Shown: positions 1-6,691 of the stretch, one piece after another
Numbering within the stretch: the first letter of the stretch is position 1
How the letters are laid out: the number at the start of each line of letters is the position of its first letter
NCBI GenBank assembly: GCA_002440085.1
Contig: DJRM01000141.1
Location: 2,276-15,513, forward strand
Direction: 5' to 3'
Source of the DNA: Bacteroidales bacterium UBA6360
GTDB lineage: Bacteria; Bacteroidota; Bacteroidia; Bacteroidales; UBA932
Length of the DNA stretch: 13,238 bases
Notes under the pieces: model-generated
Told to the model about the DNA's origin: nothing
Seen by the model: only the letters and a program-made list of their open reading frames with translations
Databases searched by the model: none
Program-made: the position numbers and the translations under genes

Positions 1-92
1 CAAAAATACATCTCAAAATAACTGAACAAAAAATTCAAACAGCTTCTAAACATATTTTGAGGGTGCGGATGCCTTCGGCGTGTCTTGTAGAT

Positions 93-97
93 GGAGG
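93..97 (+). promoter_or_regulatory. Shine-Dalgarno-like GGAGG before the GH3 gene
   Basis: GGAGG lies nine bases upstream of the ATG at 107. A clear Shine-Dalgarno is not required in Bacteroidota. Here it favours the start at 107 over the in-frame GTG at 80, which would place this motif inside the coding sequence. Confidence 0.55.
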
Positions 98-106
98 AAT
101 TATCTT

Positions 107-2404
107 ATGGGGAATAGACATATTATCATGGCGTTGGCGCTTTCTGTGGCCGCGCTTTGCGGATGCGGGCAGAAGTGGACAGAATCGGCCGGTGACGGGT
201 ATAATGTCATTGAGCAGAAAGGCGGTCCGACATTGGGGTATAATCCTAAGTCCGGCATCACGATTCTGCATCAGGACGGCTATGCCTTCAAGGATCTGAA
301 CCGCAACGGGAAGCTTGATGTCTATGAGGACTGGAGGCAGTCTGTCGAGGCGCGTGTCGCTGACCTTGCCTCGCAGATGAGCATGGAGGACATTGCCGGG
401 CTTATGCTCTACAGCAGCCATCAGACGATTCCGTCGAAGCGTGCCGCATACAATGGCAAGTCATTGGAGGAGAGCGGTGTTCCTGCCTGGACTCTGACCG
501 ATGAGCAGAAGCGTTTCCTGGAGGAGGACGGAGTGCGTCATGTGCTTGTCACGGCCGTTGAGAGCCCTGAGGTCGCCGCCCGTTGGAACAATGAGGCCCA
601 GGGTTTTGTGGAGGGACTTGGATTCGGCATCCCCTGCAACAACTCTTCTGACCCGCGTCACTCGTCTCGTGCGGACGCAGAATTCAATGCCGGCGGAGGC
701 GGAAAAATCTCCATGTGGCCGGGCAGCCTCGGAATGTGCGCCACTTTCTCTCCTCAGATTATGAAGCGCTTTGCCGAAATCGCGTCCGTTGAATATAGGG
801 CTCTTGGCTTTACGACCTCGCTCTATCCGATGGTCGATGTGGGCACAGACCCTCGCTGGATGCGCTTCTGTTATACTATGGGAGAAGGCACTGAACTTGC
901 CGCTGACCTTGCCCGCGCCTACTGCGACGGGTTTCAGACATCCGAGGGGGATGCGGAGATTTGTGACGGCTGGGGCTGGAACAGCGTCAATACAATGGTA
1001 AAGCATTGGCCGGGCACCGGAGCCTGCAATGAGGGCGGACGTGACGGTCATCAGGGCTACGGCAAATATGCCGTGTTCCCGAACGGAAATTTTGAACTCC
1101 ACACGATTCCTTTCACAGAAGGCGCGTTCAATCTTGACGGAAAGACCCAAAGGGCCTCTGCGCTTATGCCGGACTATTCGATATGCTATGGCATTGAGCC
1201 GGACGGCGTCGGCAGCGGGTACAGCCATAAGTTCGTCCAGGAAATGCTCCGCGAAGAGCAGGGCTACGACGGCGTGATCTGTACCGACTGGATAATCACC
1301 CATGATGAAGTCGGGGTCTATGCCTGCAAGGGAAAGTGCTGGGGAATGGAGGACAAGAGCGTTGCCGAGCGTCACTACCGTGTGCTTATGGCCGGAGTTG
1401 ACCAATTCGGCGGCAATAACGAGCGCGGACCGGTGCTTGAAGCTTACCGCATCGGAGTCGCTGAGCACGGCGAGGAATGGATGCAGGAACGTATGCGCAC
1501 CTCTGCGCGTCGCCTGCTGACCAACATTTTCCGCACGGGACTTTTCGAGAATCCCTACCTTGATCCGGCTCGCACTTCCGAGGTTGTCGGTTGTCCTGAA
1601 TTTATGGCGGAGGGCTATGACGCGCAGCTCAGGAGTGTCGTCATGCTCAAGAACCACGGTGGGGTGCTGCCTCTTGAGGGCAGAAAGAAAATCTATGTGC
1701 CGGAACGCCATGTTCCCTCGTACACTGACTTTTGGAAGCAGCGCATAGCCGAGCAGTTCATAACGCCTTTGAGCGCGGAACTTGCAGGACGCTATTTCGA
1801 ACTTGTCTCCACACCTGAGGAAGCGGACGCAGCAATCGTCTTCATCGAATCCCCGAACAGCGGCTACGGCTTTGACAAGGAGGCGGCGGCCTCCGGCAAG
1901 GACAGCGGCTATCGTCCCATCAGCCTGCAGTACGGTGACTACACCGCCGTCTACGCCAGGGCGGAGAGCATCGCCGGAGGCGATCCGTACGAGGATTTCA
2001 CAAACCGCAGCTACCGTGGGCGCAGTGTCAGGACAGTCAACAGGGAAGACATGGATCTTGTCGTGAACACGAAGAAGCGCATGGGCGAAAAGCCTGTCAT
2101 AGTGGCCATAAACGTCCTCAATCCTCCGGTTCTGAGCGAGATTGAGCCTTACTGCGATGCCATATTCCTGATGTTCGACGTTCAGCGGCAGACGATACTC
2201 GACCTCGTGTCCGGAAAAGTCGAGCCGTCGGCACTCCTGCCGTTCCAGATGCCCGCCGACATGCGGACTGTCGAGGAACAGGCCGAGGACACGCCTCGCG
2301 ACATGCGCTGCTACCGCGACGCCGACGGCAATCTCTACGATTACGCCTTCGGTCTGAACTGGAGCGGTGTCATCGACGACGAGCGCGTGCGGAAGTATAG
2401 ATGA
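107..2404 (+). CDS. Glycoside hydrolase family 3 lipoprotein (beta-glucosidase-like)
   Basis: This is a 765-residue exported enzyme that probably removes terminal beta-linked sugars from oligosaccharides. The N-terminus is a short signal peptide ending in a lipobox (L17-C18-G19-C20), so the mature protein is probably lipid-anchored at C20. Residues 63-74 form a D-x-N-x-N-G-x-x-D-x-x-E loop that looks like an EF-hand calcium site. The GH3 barrel follows, with the substrate-binding KHWPG motif at 299-303 and the likely nucleophile D394 in GVICTDW. A GH3 C-terminal domain then fills roughly residues 480-750. There is no fibronectin-III tail. I chose ATG at 107 over an in-frame GTG at 80 because a GGAGG (93-97) lies nine bases before it and because it gives a normal signal peptide. 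No SusC/SusD neighbours are present. The family is clear; substrate and the acid/base residue cannot be read from sequence. Confidence 0.9.
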   Translation: MGNRHIIMALALSVAALCGCGQKWTESAGDGYNVIEQKGGPTLGYNPKSGITILHQDGYAFKDLNRNGKLDVYEDWRQSVEARVADLASQMSMEDIAGLMLYSSHQTIPSKRAAYNGKSLEESGVPAWTLTDEQKRFLEEDGVRHVLVTAVESPEVAARWNNEAQGFVEGLGFGIPCNNSSDPRHSSRADAEFNAGGGGKISMWPGSLGMCATFSPQIMKRFAEIASVEYRALGFTTSLYPMVDVGTDPRWMRFCYTMGEGTELAADLARAYCDGFQTSEGDAEICDGWGWNSVNTMVKHWPGTGACNEGGRDGHQGYGKYAVFPNGNFELHTIPFTEGAFNLDGKTQRASALMPDYSICYGIEPDGVGSGYSHKFVQEMLREEQGYDGVICTDWIITHDEVGVYACKGKCWGMEDKSVAERHYRVLMAGVDQFGGNNERGPVLEAYRIGVAEHGEEWMQERMRTSARRLLTNIFRTGLFENPYLDPARTSEVVGCPEFMAEGYDAQLRSVVMLKNHGGVLPLEGRKKIYVPERHVPSYTDFWKQRIAEQFITPLSAELAGRYFELVSTPEEADAAIVFIESPNSGYGFDKEAAASGKDSGYRPISLQYGDYTAVYARAESIAGGDPYEDFTNRSYRGRSVRTVNREDMDLVVNTKKRMGEKPVIVAINVLNPPVLSEIEPYCDAIFLMFDVQRQTILDLVSGKVEPSALLPFQMPADMRTVEEQAEDTPRDMRCYRDADGNLYDYAFGLNWSGVIDDERVRKYR

Positions 2405-2407
2405 CGC

Positions 2408-2439
2408 AGCCCCGAAGACTACTTTTTCTTTCCGGGGCT
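2408..2439. terminator. Possible bidirectional terminator hairpin at a convergent junction
   Basis: AGCCCCG (2408-2414) pairs with CGGGGCT (2433-2439) in a seven-base-pair stem with an 18-base loop. It lies between the GH3 stop and the last codons of the convergent EamA gene, overlapping that gene's stop codon. There is no good U-tract after the stem on either strand, so it is at best a weak intrinsic terminator. Confidence 0.35.
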
Positions 2440-3429
2440 TACTATCATGAAGCAGATGGCGAAGATGGCGAGGACAATGCCGATGGCTATGTTCCAGGAC
2501 ATCTTTTCTCCGAAGACAAGTGTGCCGATGAGGATTGCCGTGAGCGGCTCGAATACTCCCATCACCGAGGCTTTTGTTGCTCCGATGATTTTCGTTGATG
2601 CGGCGAGGGTGGCGGTGGAGATGACCGTCGGGATGATTGCGAGAAGGATGAGGTTTATCCACATCGAGGCGTGGCTGTTGAGAAGCCGGAAGTCGCCGCT
2701 CATGGATATATTCCCCATTCTGCTGCCTATGAATGCGATGGCTCCGAAGACGATGCATCCGACAGCGAGTGAATAGAATGTCAGAACGTCGTTGTGGAGT
2801 TCGCGCAGACAGCGTTTCCGGTTTATGAGGACGATGAAGAACGCGTACGCGAGCGCAGAGAGAAACGCGAGCACCATGCCCTCGAAATGAACCGGCTGCG
2901 AGGAGTCATAGTTGCAGAGGAAAAGAATGGCTATGAACGTCACAGCAATCGAAACCCACGTCTGCCAGCTCGGGTAGACACGGAGGAACACCATTATGAG
3001 TGCGACGAGTGTAGGGTAGAGGAACACAATTGTCGTCGCTATGCCCGAAGGGATATAGTTATAGGCAAGGAAGAGCCCGAGGCTGCTGCACGAGAACAGG
3101 ACTCCGAGTACGATGAGCCATCCAAGTTGTTTCCGGCTCACTCTGAATGATTTCCTGCCGGCCAATATGACTCCGGCAAGCACCAGCACCGCCACGGCGT
3201 ATCTGACGAACAACACGGTGTCCGTCGACACCCCGGCCCTGAGAATCGGCATGGCGAACAGCGGGTTCATTCCGTATGTCACTCCGGTGATTATCCCTGC
3301 AGCATAACCCCAGACTTTTCGACCCCTCCCGTCCCCTCGAAGGGGAAGTGGTGCTCCGTGCGCACCATCGCACATGGCCATCGCTTCGCTGTTCTCCGCA
3401 CGGCGCTCAAGCGCCTTGTCGTTGTTCAT
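2419..3429 (-). CDS. EamA/DMT-family inner-membrane transporter
   Basis: A 336-residue member of the drug/metabolite transporter superfamily, predicted to have ten transmembrane helices as two tandem EamA repeats (about residues 40-165 and 188-330). The second repeat ends with the characteristic FEPLTAILIGTLVFGE segment. The first contains the matching Y-N-Y-I-P-S-G-I-A-T-T-I-V-F-L-Y-P run. Substrate cannot be assigned; relatives export amino acids, metabolites or drugs. The open frame extends upstream to 3696, but I chose ATG at 3429 because the residues beyond it are not transporter-like and cross the promoter region. Residues 11-38 are a hydrophilic Gly/Pro/Arg-rich extension encoded partly by a palindromic GC-rich sequence and may be a repeat captured in the reading frame. 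The last codons overlap a hairpin shared with the convergent GH3 gene. Family call is secure; the start is moderately sure. Confidence 0.88.
   Translation of the reverse strand: MNNDKALERRAENSEAMAMCDGAHGAPLPLRGDGRGRKVWGYAAGIITGVTYGMNPLFAMPILRAGVSTDTVLFVRYAVAVLVLAGVILAGRKSFRVSRKQLGWLIVLGVLFSCSSLGLFLAYNYIPSGIATTIVFLYPTLVALIMVFLRVYPSWQTWVSIAVTFIAILFLCNYDSSQPVHFEGMVLAFLSALAYAFFIVLINRKRCLRELHNDVLTFYSLAVGCIVFGAIAFIGSRMGNISMSGDFRLLNSHASMWINLILLAIIPTVISTATLAASTKIIGATKASVMGVFEPLTAILIGTLVFGEKMSWNIAIGIVLAIFAICFMIVSPGKKK
3332..3346. repeat. GC-rich palindrome inside the EamA N-terminal coding region
   Basis: TCCCCT-CGA-AGGGGA is a perfect six-base-pair inverted repeat with a three-base loop. It sits among further C-rich sequence (about 3321-3346) and encodes the unusual PLPLRGDGRGR stretch of the transporter's N-terminal extension. 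It resembles the short palindromic elements often scattered in intergenic DNA. Only one copy is visible in this window. Confidence 0.45.
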
Positions 3430-3500
3430 GATAAAATTCTTTTGAAAAAACTTGGCGAAAATTTCAAGAAAAAGAGTGAGAGCAAGGCTTGCGAAGAGGG

Positions 3501-3533
3501 CAAAACCGCAGCGACCTGACGGTTGTGAGGATT
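3501..3533 (+). repeat. Dispersed intergenic repeat, copy A
   Basis: This 33-base segment aligns without gaps to 10681-10713, with 28 of 33 bases identical, including an unbroken run CGGTTGTGAGGATT. It lies in the 5' leader of the EamA gene, between that gene and rsgA. The inner stem seen in copy B (ACCGGA/TCCGGT) is reduced to ACCG/CGGT here. Sequence after it (to about 3570) is loosely similar to the flank of copy B, so the full element may be near 70 bases. Confidence 0.6.
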
Positions 3534-3585
3534 CTGACGTCGAAGCGTAACGCGGCAATCTCCTTTTTAGTAAATTTTCGGGCGG

Positions 3586-3593
3586 CAAAGGTA
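3586..3593 (-). promoter_or_regulatory. Bacteroidetes-type -7 box for the EamA gene
   Basis: On the minus strand the bases read TACCTTTG, a perfect match to the TAnnTTTG -7 consensus of the Bacteroidetes primary sigma factor. Transcription would start near 3579, giving a leader of about 150 bases before the ATG at 3429. That leader contains dispersed repeat copy A. No convincing -33 TTTG is visible. Confidence 0.5.
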
Positions 3594-3606
3594 TATAAAG
3601 ATTTTG

Positions 3607-3614
3607 TATCTTTG
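3607..3614 (+). promoter_or_regulatory. Bacteroidetes-type -7 box for rsgA
   Basis: TATCTTTG is a perfect TAnnTTTG match located 40 bases before the rsgA ATG. The predicted transcript start is near 3621, with a leader of about 34 bases. This favours the ATG at 3655 over the in-frame TTG at 3604, which would lie upstream of the box. The -33 position is occupied by the opposing promoter's box rather than a TTTG on this strand. Confidence 0.6.
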
Positions 3615-3654
3615 CACGGCTTTCGGCGAAAAAGATTGCCGGACGCGGAAATTT

Positions 3655-4653
3655 ATGGAAGGAACAGCGACGGTCGTCAAACATACGGGCAGCCACTATC
3701 TCTTGGCGCAGCTTCCCTCGTGGAGGCTGTTCCCTGCGGTGCTGCGCGGAAAGGTGCGGCTGAAGGGAAGTTCAGCCACAAATCCTGTGGCTGTCGGGGA
3801 CAAGGTCGAGTTCCATGCTGACGGTGACTGCCTCTCCGACGGGAGCGTCCCTGCCACCGAGACGGATCCGGCCGCAATCACAGCCATACTTCCGCGCCGC
3901 AACTACATAATCCGCAAGTCCGTGAACCTCAGCCGTCAGGCGCACATTATCGCTGCGAATGTCGATCGGGCGTTCATCGTCGTCACCCTCGCCTTCCCGG
4001 AGGTCAAACTCCCGTTCATCGACAGGCTGCTTGTCACCTGCGAGGTCTATGGGGTGAAGCCGGTCATCGTGCTGAACAAGAGCGACATCGTCGATGAGTT
4101 CCGCGACGAGTTTGCGGAAGCGCACGCGAATTTCCGCAGGATATACGAAGGCGCCGGCTACCGCATACTCGAAGTCTCGGCGAAGACCGGAGCCGGAGTT
4201 GATAAGCTCCGTGCGCTGTGCCTCGAAAAGTCAGAGGACGGAACGCCTGGCATATCTCTCTTCTCGGGAGTTTCCGGCGTGGGCAAGTCCTCGCTCATCA
4301 AAGCGATGGATCCGTCGCTCAACCCCAAGACGGGGCTCATTTCCGAAGCTCATCTTCAAGGGCGGCACACCACGACATTCTACGAGATGTATCCTCTCTG
4401 CGGAGGCGAGGGCGGGATAATCGACACTCCCGGCATACGGGGATTCGGACTCGTCGATCTCGCTCCCGAGGAAATATCCCTATATTTCCCGGAAATGCTG
4501 AAGGCTTCGGAGAACTGCCGCTTCACCCCGTGCACCCACACTCATGAACCGGGCTGCGCGGTGAAGGCCGCCGTCGATGGGGGGACGATAAGCTCGGAAC
4601 GATATGCCTCTTACCTCGGGATGCTGGAGGAATATACGAAGTACCGGAAATAG
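3655..4653 (+). CDS. rsgA: Small ribosomal subunit biogenesis GTPase RsgA
   Basis: A 332-residue cytoplasmic GTPase that acts late in 30S subunit maturation; its GTP hydrolysis is stimulated by the ribosome. An N-terminal OB-fold (about residues 1-75) precedes a circularly permuted GTPase domain. The motif order shows the permutation: G4 NKSD at 141-144 comes first, then the Walker A loop GVSGVGKSS at 205-213, then the switch-like GRHTTT, then G3 DTPG at 257-260. The C-terminal zinc site is complete (C288, C293, H295, C301, in C-x4-C-x-H-x5-C spacing). Length is normal for the family. It is the first gene of a co-directional run and has its own candidate promoter, divergent from the EamA gene. 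The start at ATG 3655 is supported by that promoter and by the family's usual N-terminus. Confidence 0.97.
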   Translation: MEGTATVVKHTGSHYLLAQLPSWRLFPAVLRGKVRLKGSSATNPVAVGDKVEFHADGDCLSDGSVPATETDPAAITAILPRRNYIIRKSVNLSRQAHIIAANVDRAFIVVTLAFPEVKLPFIDRLLVTCEVYGVKPVIVLNKSDIVDEFRDEFAEAHANFRRIYEGAGYRILEVSAKTGAGVDKLRALCLEKSEDGTPGISLFSGVSGVGKSSLIKAMDPSLNPKTGLISEAHLQGRHTTTFYEMYPLCGGEGGIIDTPGIRGFGLVDLAPEEISLYFPEMLKASENCRFTPCTHTHEPGCAVKAAVDGGTISSERYASYLGMLEEYTKYRK

Positions 4654-4703
4654 CCTGAAACTCAAGCGGAAAGAATTGTTCGTGACATTGGGTGAACAAG
4701 AAT

Positions 4704-6116
4704 ATGAACAGAACATCTGCAAAGGGCATAAACAAGGAGATTTTTTCGCTCGCCTTGCCGAGCATACTGGCGAACATAACCATACCGATTGTCGGCATGG
4801 TCGACATCGCCGTGGCCGGGCACCAGCCTGCGGGAGGACTTTCAGCCGCTACATTCATCGGTGGGGCGTCCATCGGCTCCATGCTCTTCGACCTGCTCTA
4901 CTGGAACTTTTCGTTCCTAAGGGTTGGCACCGGAGGCATGACTGCGCAGGCCTACGGCAGGGGCGACACGCGTGAGTGCGCCAACATACTCACACGCGGC
5001 CTTGGCATCTCCTTCGGCGTCGCGGCTCTGTTCTGGCTTATGCAATGGTTTTTTGTGCAGCTGGCATTTTTTTGCATCGACTGCACTCCGGAGGTCCAGG
5101 AACTTGCGACCAAATACTTTTACATACGCATACTCGCCGCTCCGGCGACCCTCAGCCTCATGGCGTTCAAGGGCTGGTTCATAGGGATGCAGGACGGTGT
5201 GAGCCCGATGATTACCGACCTTGTCGTGAATGGTGTCAACATATTCGTCAGCATATACCTCTCCCTCGGATTTACGCTCGGCTCCTTTGTGTTTGAGGGA
5301 GTGGGGTTCAGCGGCATCGCTTGGGGAACCGTTGTCGCCCAGTACTGCGGATTGGTTACGGCTGTCGGCATCGTGCTCGGCAAATTCCGCCGCAGAGTGT
5401 TCTCCGGCTACGGGTGGAAGGACGTGAAGGGCGCGTTCAGGGGAGGGGAGACCCACCGCTACTTCACGATGAACGCCGACCTTGTGATACGTTCTCTGAG
5501 CTTCATCGGAATCTATGTCAGCTTCTCCGTCATCGCCGCACACTTCGGGGATATGACCCTGGCAGTCAGCTCGATAATGCTTCAGGTCCTGCTGCTCTTC
5601 TCCTACTTCACCGACGGCTTTGCCTACGCGGGCGAGGCCATGAGCGGCAAGTATATCGGTGCCGGAAACCGCTCCAGCCTGCGTATGACTGTCCGCTACA
5701 CATTCATCTGGTCGGGGCTTGTGTGCCTGCTGTTCATGGTGTTCTACTATTTCGGCGGCGAGTGGATGCTCGAAGTCATGACCAACGACGCCGATGTAAT
5801 CGCCGGCTGTGCCCCGTACATGTTCTGGCTCATGGTAATGCCGGCATTCGGCTGCATCGCCTTCACCTGGGACGGGATCTACATCGGAGCCACGGCGGCA
5901 CGCCCGATACGCAACACAATGATACTCTCGACGATTTCATTTCTGGCGAGCTATTTCATACTCGCATTGTTCGTCCACCCGGACGGAGTGATGGCCGTGC
6001 ATCTACTGCTGGCAGCATATTTCGTCCACCTTGTCGTGCGTTCGGTGGCCCTTACCTTCGATTACAAAAGGACAGTACTGTCGAAGACACCGTCAGATGA
6101 TGAATCCCTCCAATAA
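4704..6116 (+). CDS. MATE-family efflux transporter (DinF-like)
   Basis: A 470-residue inner-membrane protein with about twelve helices, expected to export organic cations or toxic metabolites in exchange for Na+ or H+. The N-terminal helix carries P19 and D34 in the V-G-M-V-D-I-A-V-A-G context typical of the DinF branch, where the TM1 aspartate takes part in cation coupling. The conserved F-L-R-V-G-T-G-G-M-T-A-Q-A segment follows between TM2 and TM3. The second half repeats the fold. ATG at 4704 is preferred; an in-frame GTG at 4692 would add four residues. It follows rsgA by 50 bases with no evident promoter between them, so co-transcription is plausible. The C-terminal codons run up to the CYTH gene. 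The family call is secure; the exported substrate is unknown. Confidence 0.93.
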   Translation: MNRTSAKGINKEIFSLALPSILANITIPIVGMVDIAVAGHQPAGGLSAATFIGGASIGSMLFDLLYWNFSFLRVGTGGMTAQAYGRGDTRECANILTRGLGISFGVAALFWLMQWFFVQLAFFCIDCTPEVQELATKYFYIRILAAPATLSLMAFKGWFIGMQDGVSPMITDLVVNGVNIFVSIYLSLGFTLGSFVFEGVGFSGIAWGTVVAQYCGLVTAVGIVLGKFRRRVFSGYGWKDVKGAFRGGETHRYFTMNADLVIRSLSFIGIYVSFSVIAAHFGDMTLAVSSIMLQVLLLFSYFTDGFAYAGEAMSGKYIGAGNRSSLRMTVRYTFIWSGLVCLLFMVFYYFGGEWMLEVMTNDADVIAGCAPYMFWLMVMPAFGCIAFTWDGIYIGATAARPIRNTMILSTISFLASYFILALFVHPDGVMAVHLLLAAYFVHLVVRSVALTFDYKRTVLSKTPSDDESLQ

Positions 6117-6128
6117 GTGCAATCTTCT

Positions 6129-6638
6129 ATGACACAGGAACAATCTTCAATACATCAGGAAATCGAAAGAAAATTTCTCGTCATCGGCGAGGAATACAAG
6201 GCGGAGGCATATAACTCAACGCACATTGTCCAGGGCTACATCAGCCGCTCCCCCGGACGTACGGTGCGTGTCCGCGTGCGTGGGGACAAGGCGTTTCTGA
6301 CCATCAAGGGAGGGGGCTCGGCCTCGGGTATGTCGCGCCTCGAATGGGAGAAGGAAATTTCTGTGGAGGATGCCCTTCAGTTGATGCTGCTGTGTGAACC
6401 CGGCATCATCGACAAGACCCGCTGGCTCGTGAAGGCCGGCGATCACACGTTTGAGGTTGACGAGTTTTTCGGTGACAATGAGGGACTTGTCGTCGCGGAG
6501 GTGGAACTCGGCAGCGAGGAAGAGACATTTGAGCGCCCGTCATGGCTCGGGAAGGAGGTTACGGGAGACAGGCGCTACTACAATTCGTCGCTGACAAGGT
6601 GTCCCTATTCCGAATGGGGCAGAGACAAAGCCGAATGA
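6129..6638 (+). CDS. CYTH-domain protein (triphosphate tunnel metalloenzyme-like)
   Basis: A 169-residue single-domain cytoplasmic protein of the CYTH superfamily, whose members bind a triphosphate and divalent metals inside an eight-stranded beta tunnel. The signature ExExK is at E11-I12-E13-R14-K15. Further tunnel strands are visible in order: RTVRVRVRG, LTIKG, EWEKEI, KTRW, FEVDEF and VVAEVEL, followed by the C-terminal VTGDRRYYNSSL. Short bacterial members of this size mostly hydrolyse inorganic tripolyphosphate or other organic triphosphates; adenylate cyclase activity is known in some relatives but is less likely here. ATG at 6129 lies 12 bases after the MATE stop; an in-frame GTG at 6117 directly follows that stop, so translational coupling is likely either way. 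Assignment to the superfamily is firm, the reaction is inference. Confidence 0.92.
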   Translation: MTQEQSSIHQEIERKFLVIGEEYKAEAYNSTHIVQGYISRSPGRTVRVRVRGDKAFLTIKGGGSASGMSRLEWEKEISVEDALQLMLLCEPGIIDKTRWLVKAGDHTFEVDEFFGDNEGLVVAEVELGSEEETFERPSWLGKEVTGDRRYYNSSLTRCPYSEWGRDKAE

Positions 6639-6691
6639 GCCGTTTGGCGATGTCCCGTTAAGATTTTGTGCGAATTCATGAAAAAGAGCAT

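Noticed and set aside
53..60. TATTTTGA as a promoter box for the GH3 gene
   Set aside because: It is one base short of TAnnTTTG and has no -33 element; AT-rich DNA easily gives such matches.
80..106. GTG at 80 as the GH3 start
   Set aside because: It would put nine residues, including a Cys, Trp and Arg, before the signal peptide and would bury the GGAGG motif within the coding sequence.
461..2758. A 765-codon open frame on the minus strand opposite the GH3 gene
   Set aside because: It is a shadow of the GC-rich GH3 codons and runs on into the EamA region. Its translation is rich in His/Arg with no domain, while the plus frame has clear GH3 motifs.
4917..5543. A 208-codon minus-strand frame opposite the MATE gene
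   Set aside because: Composition is His/Glu/Arg-rich without domains, and it lies opposite strongly conserved MATE helices; it is a shadow frame.
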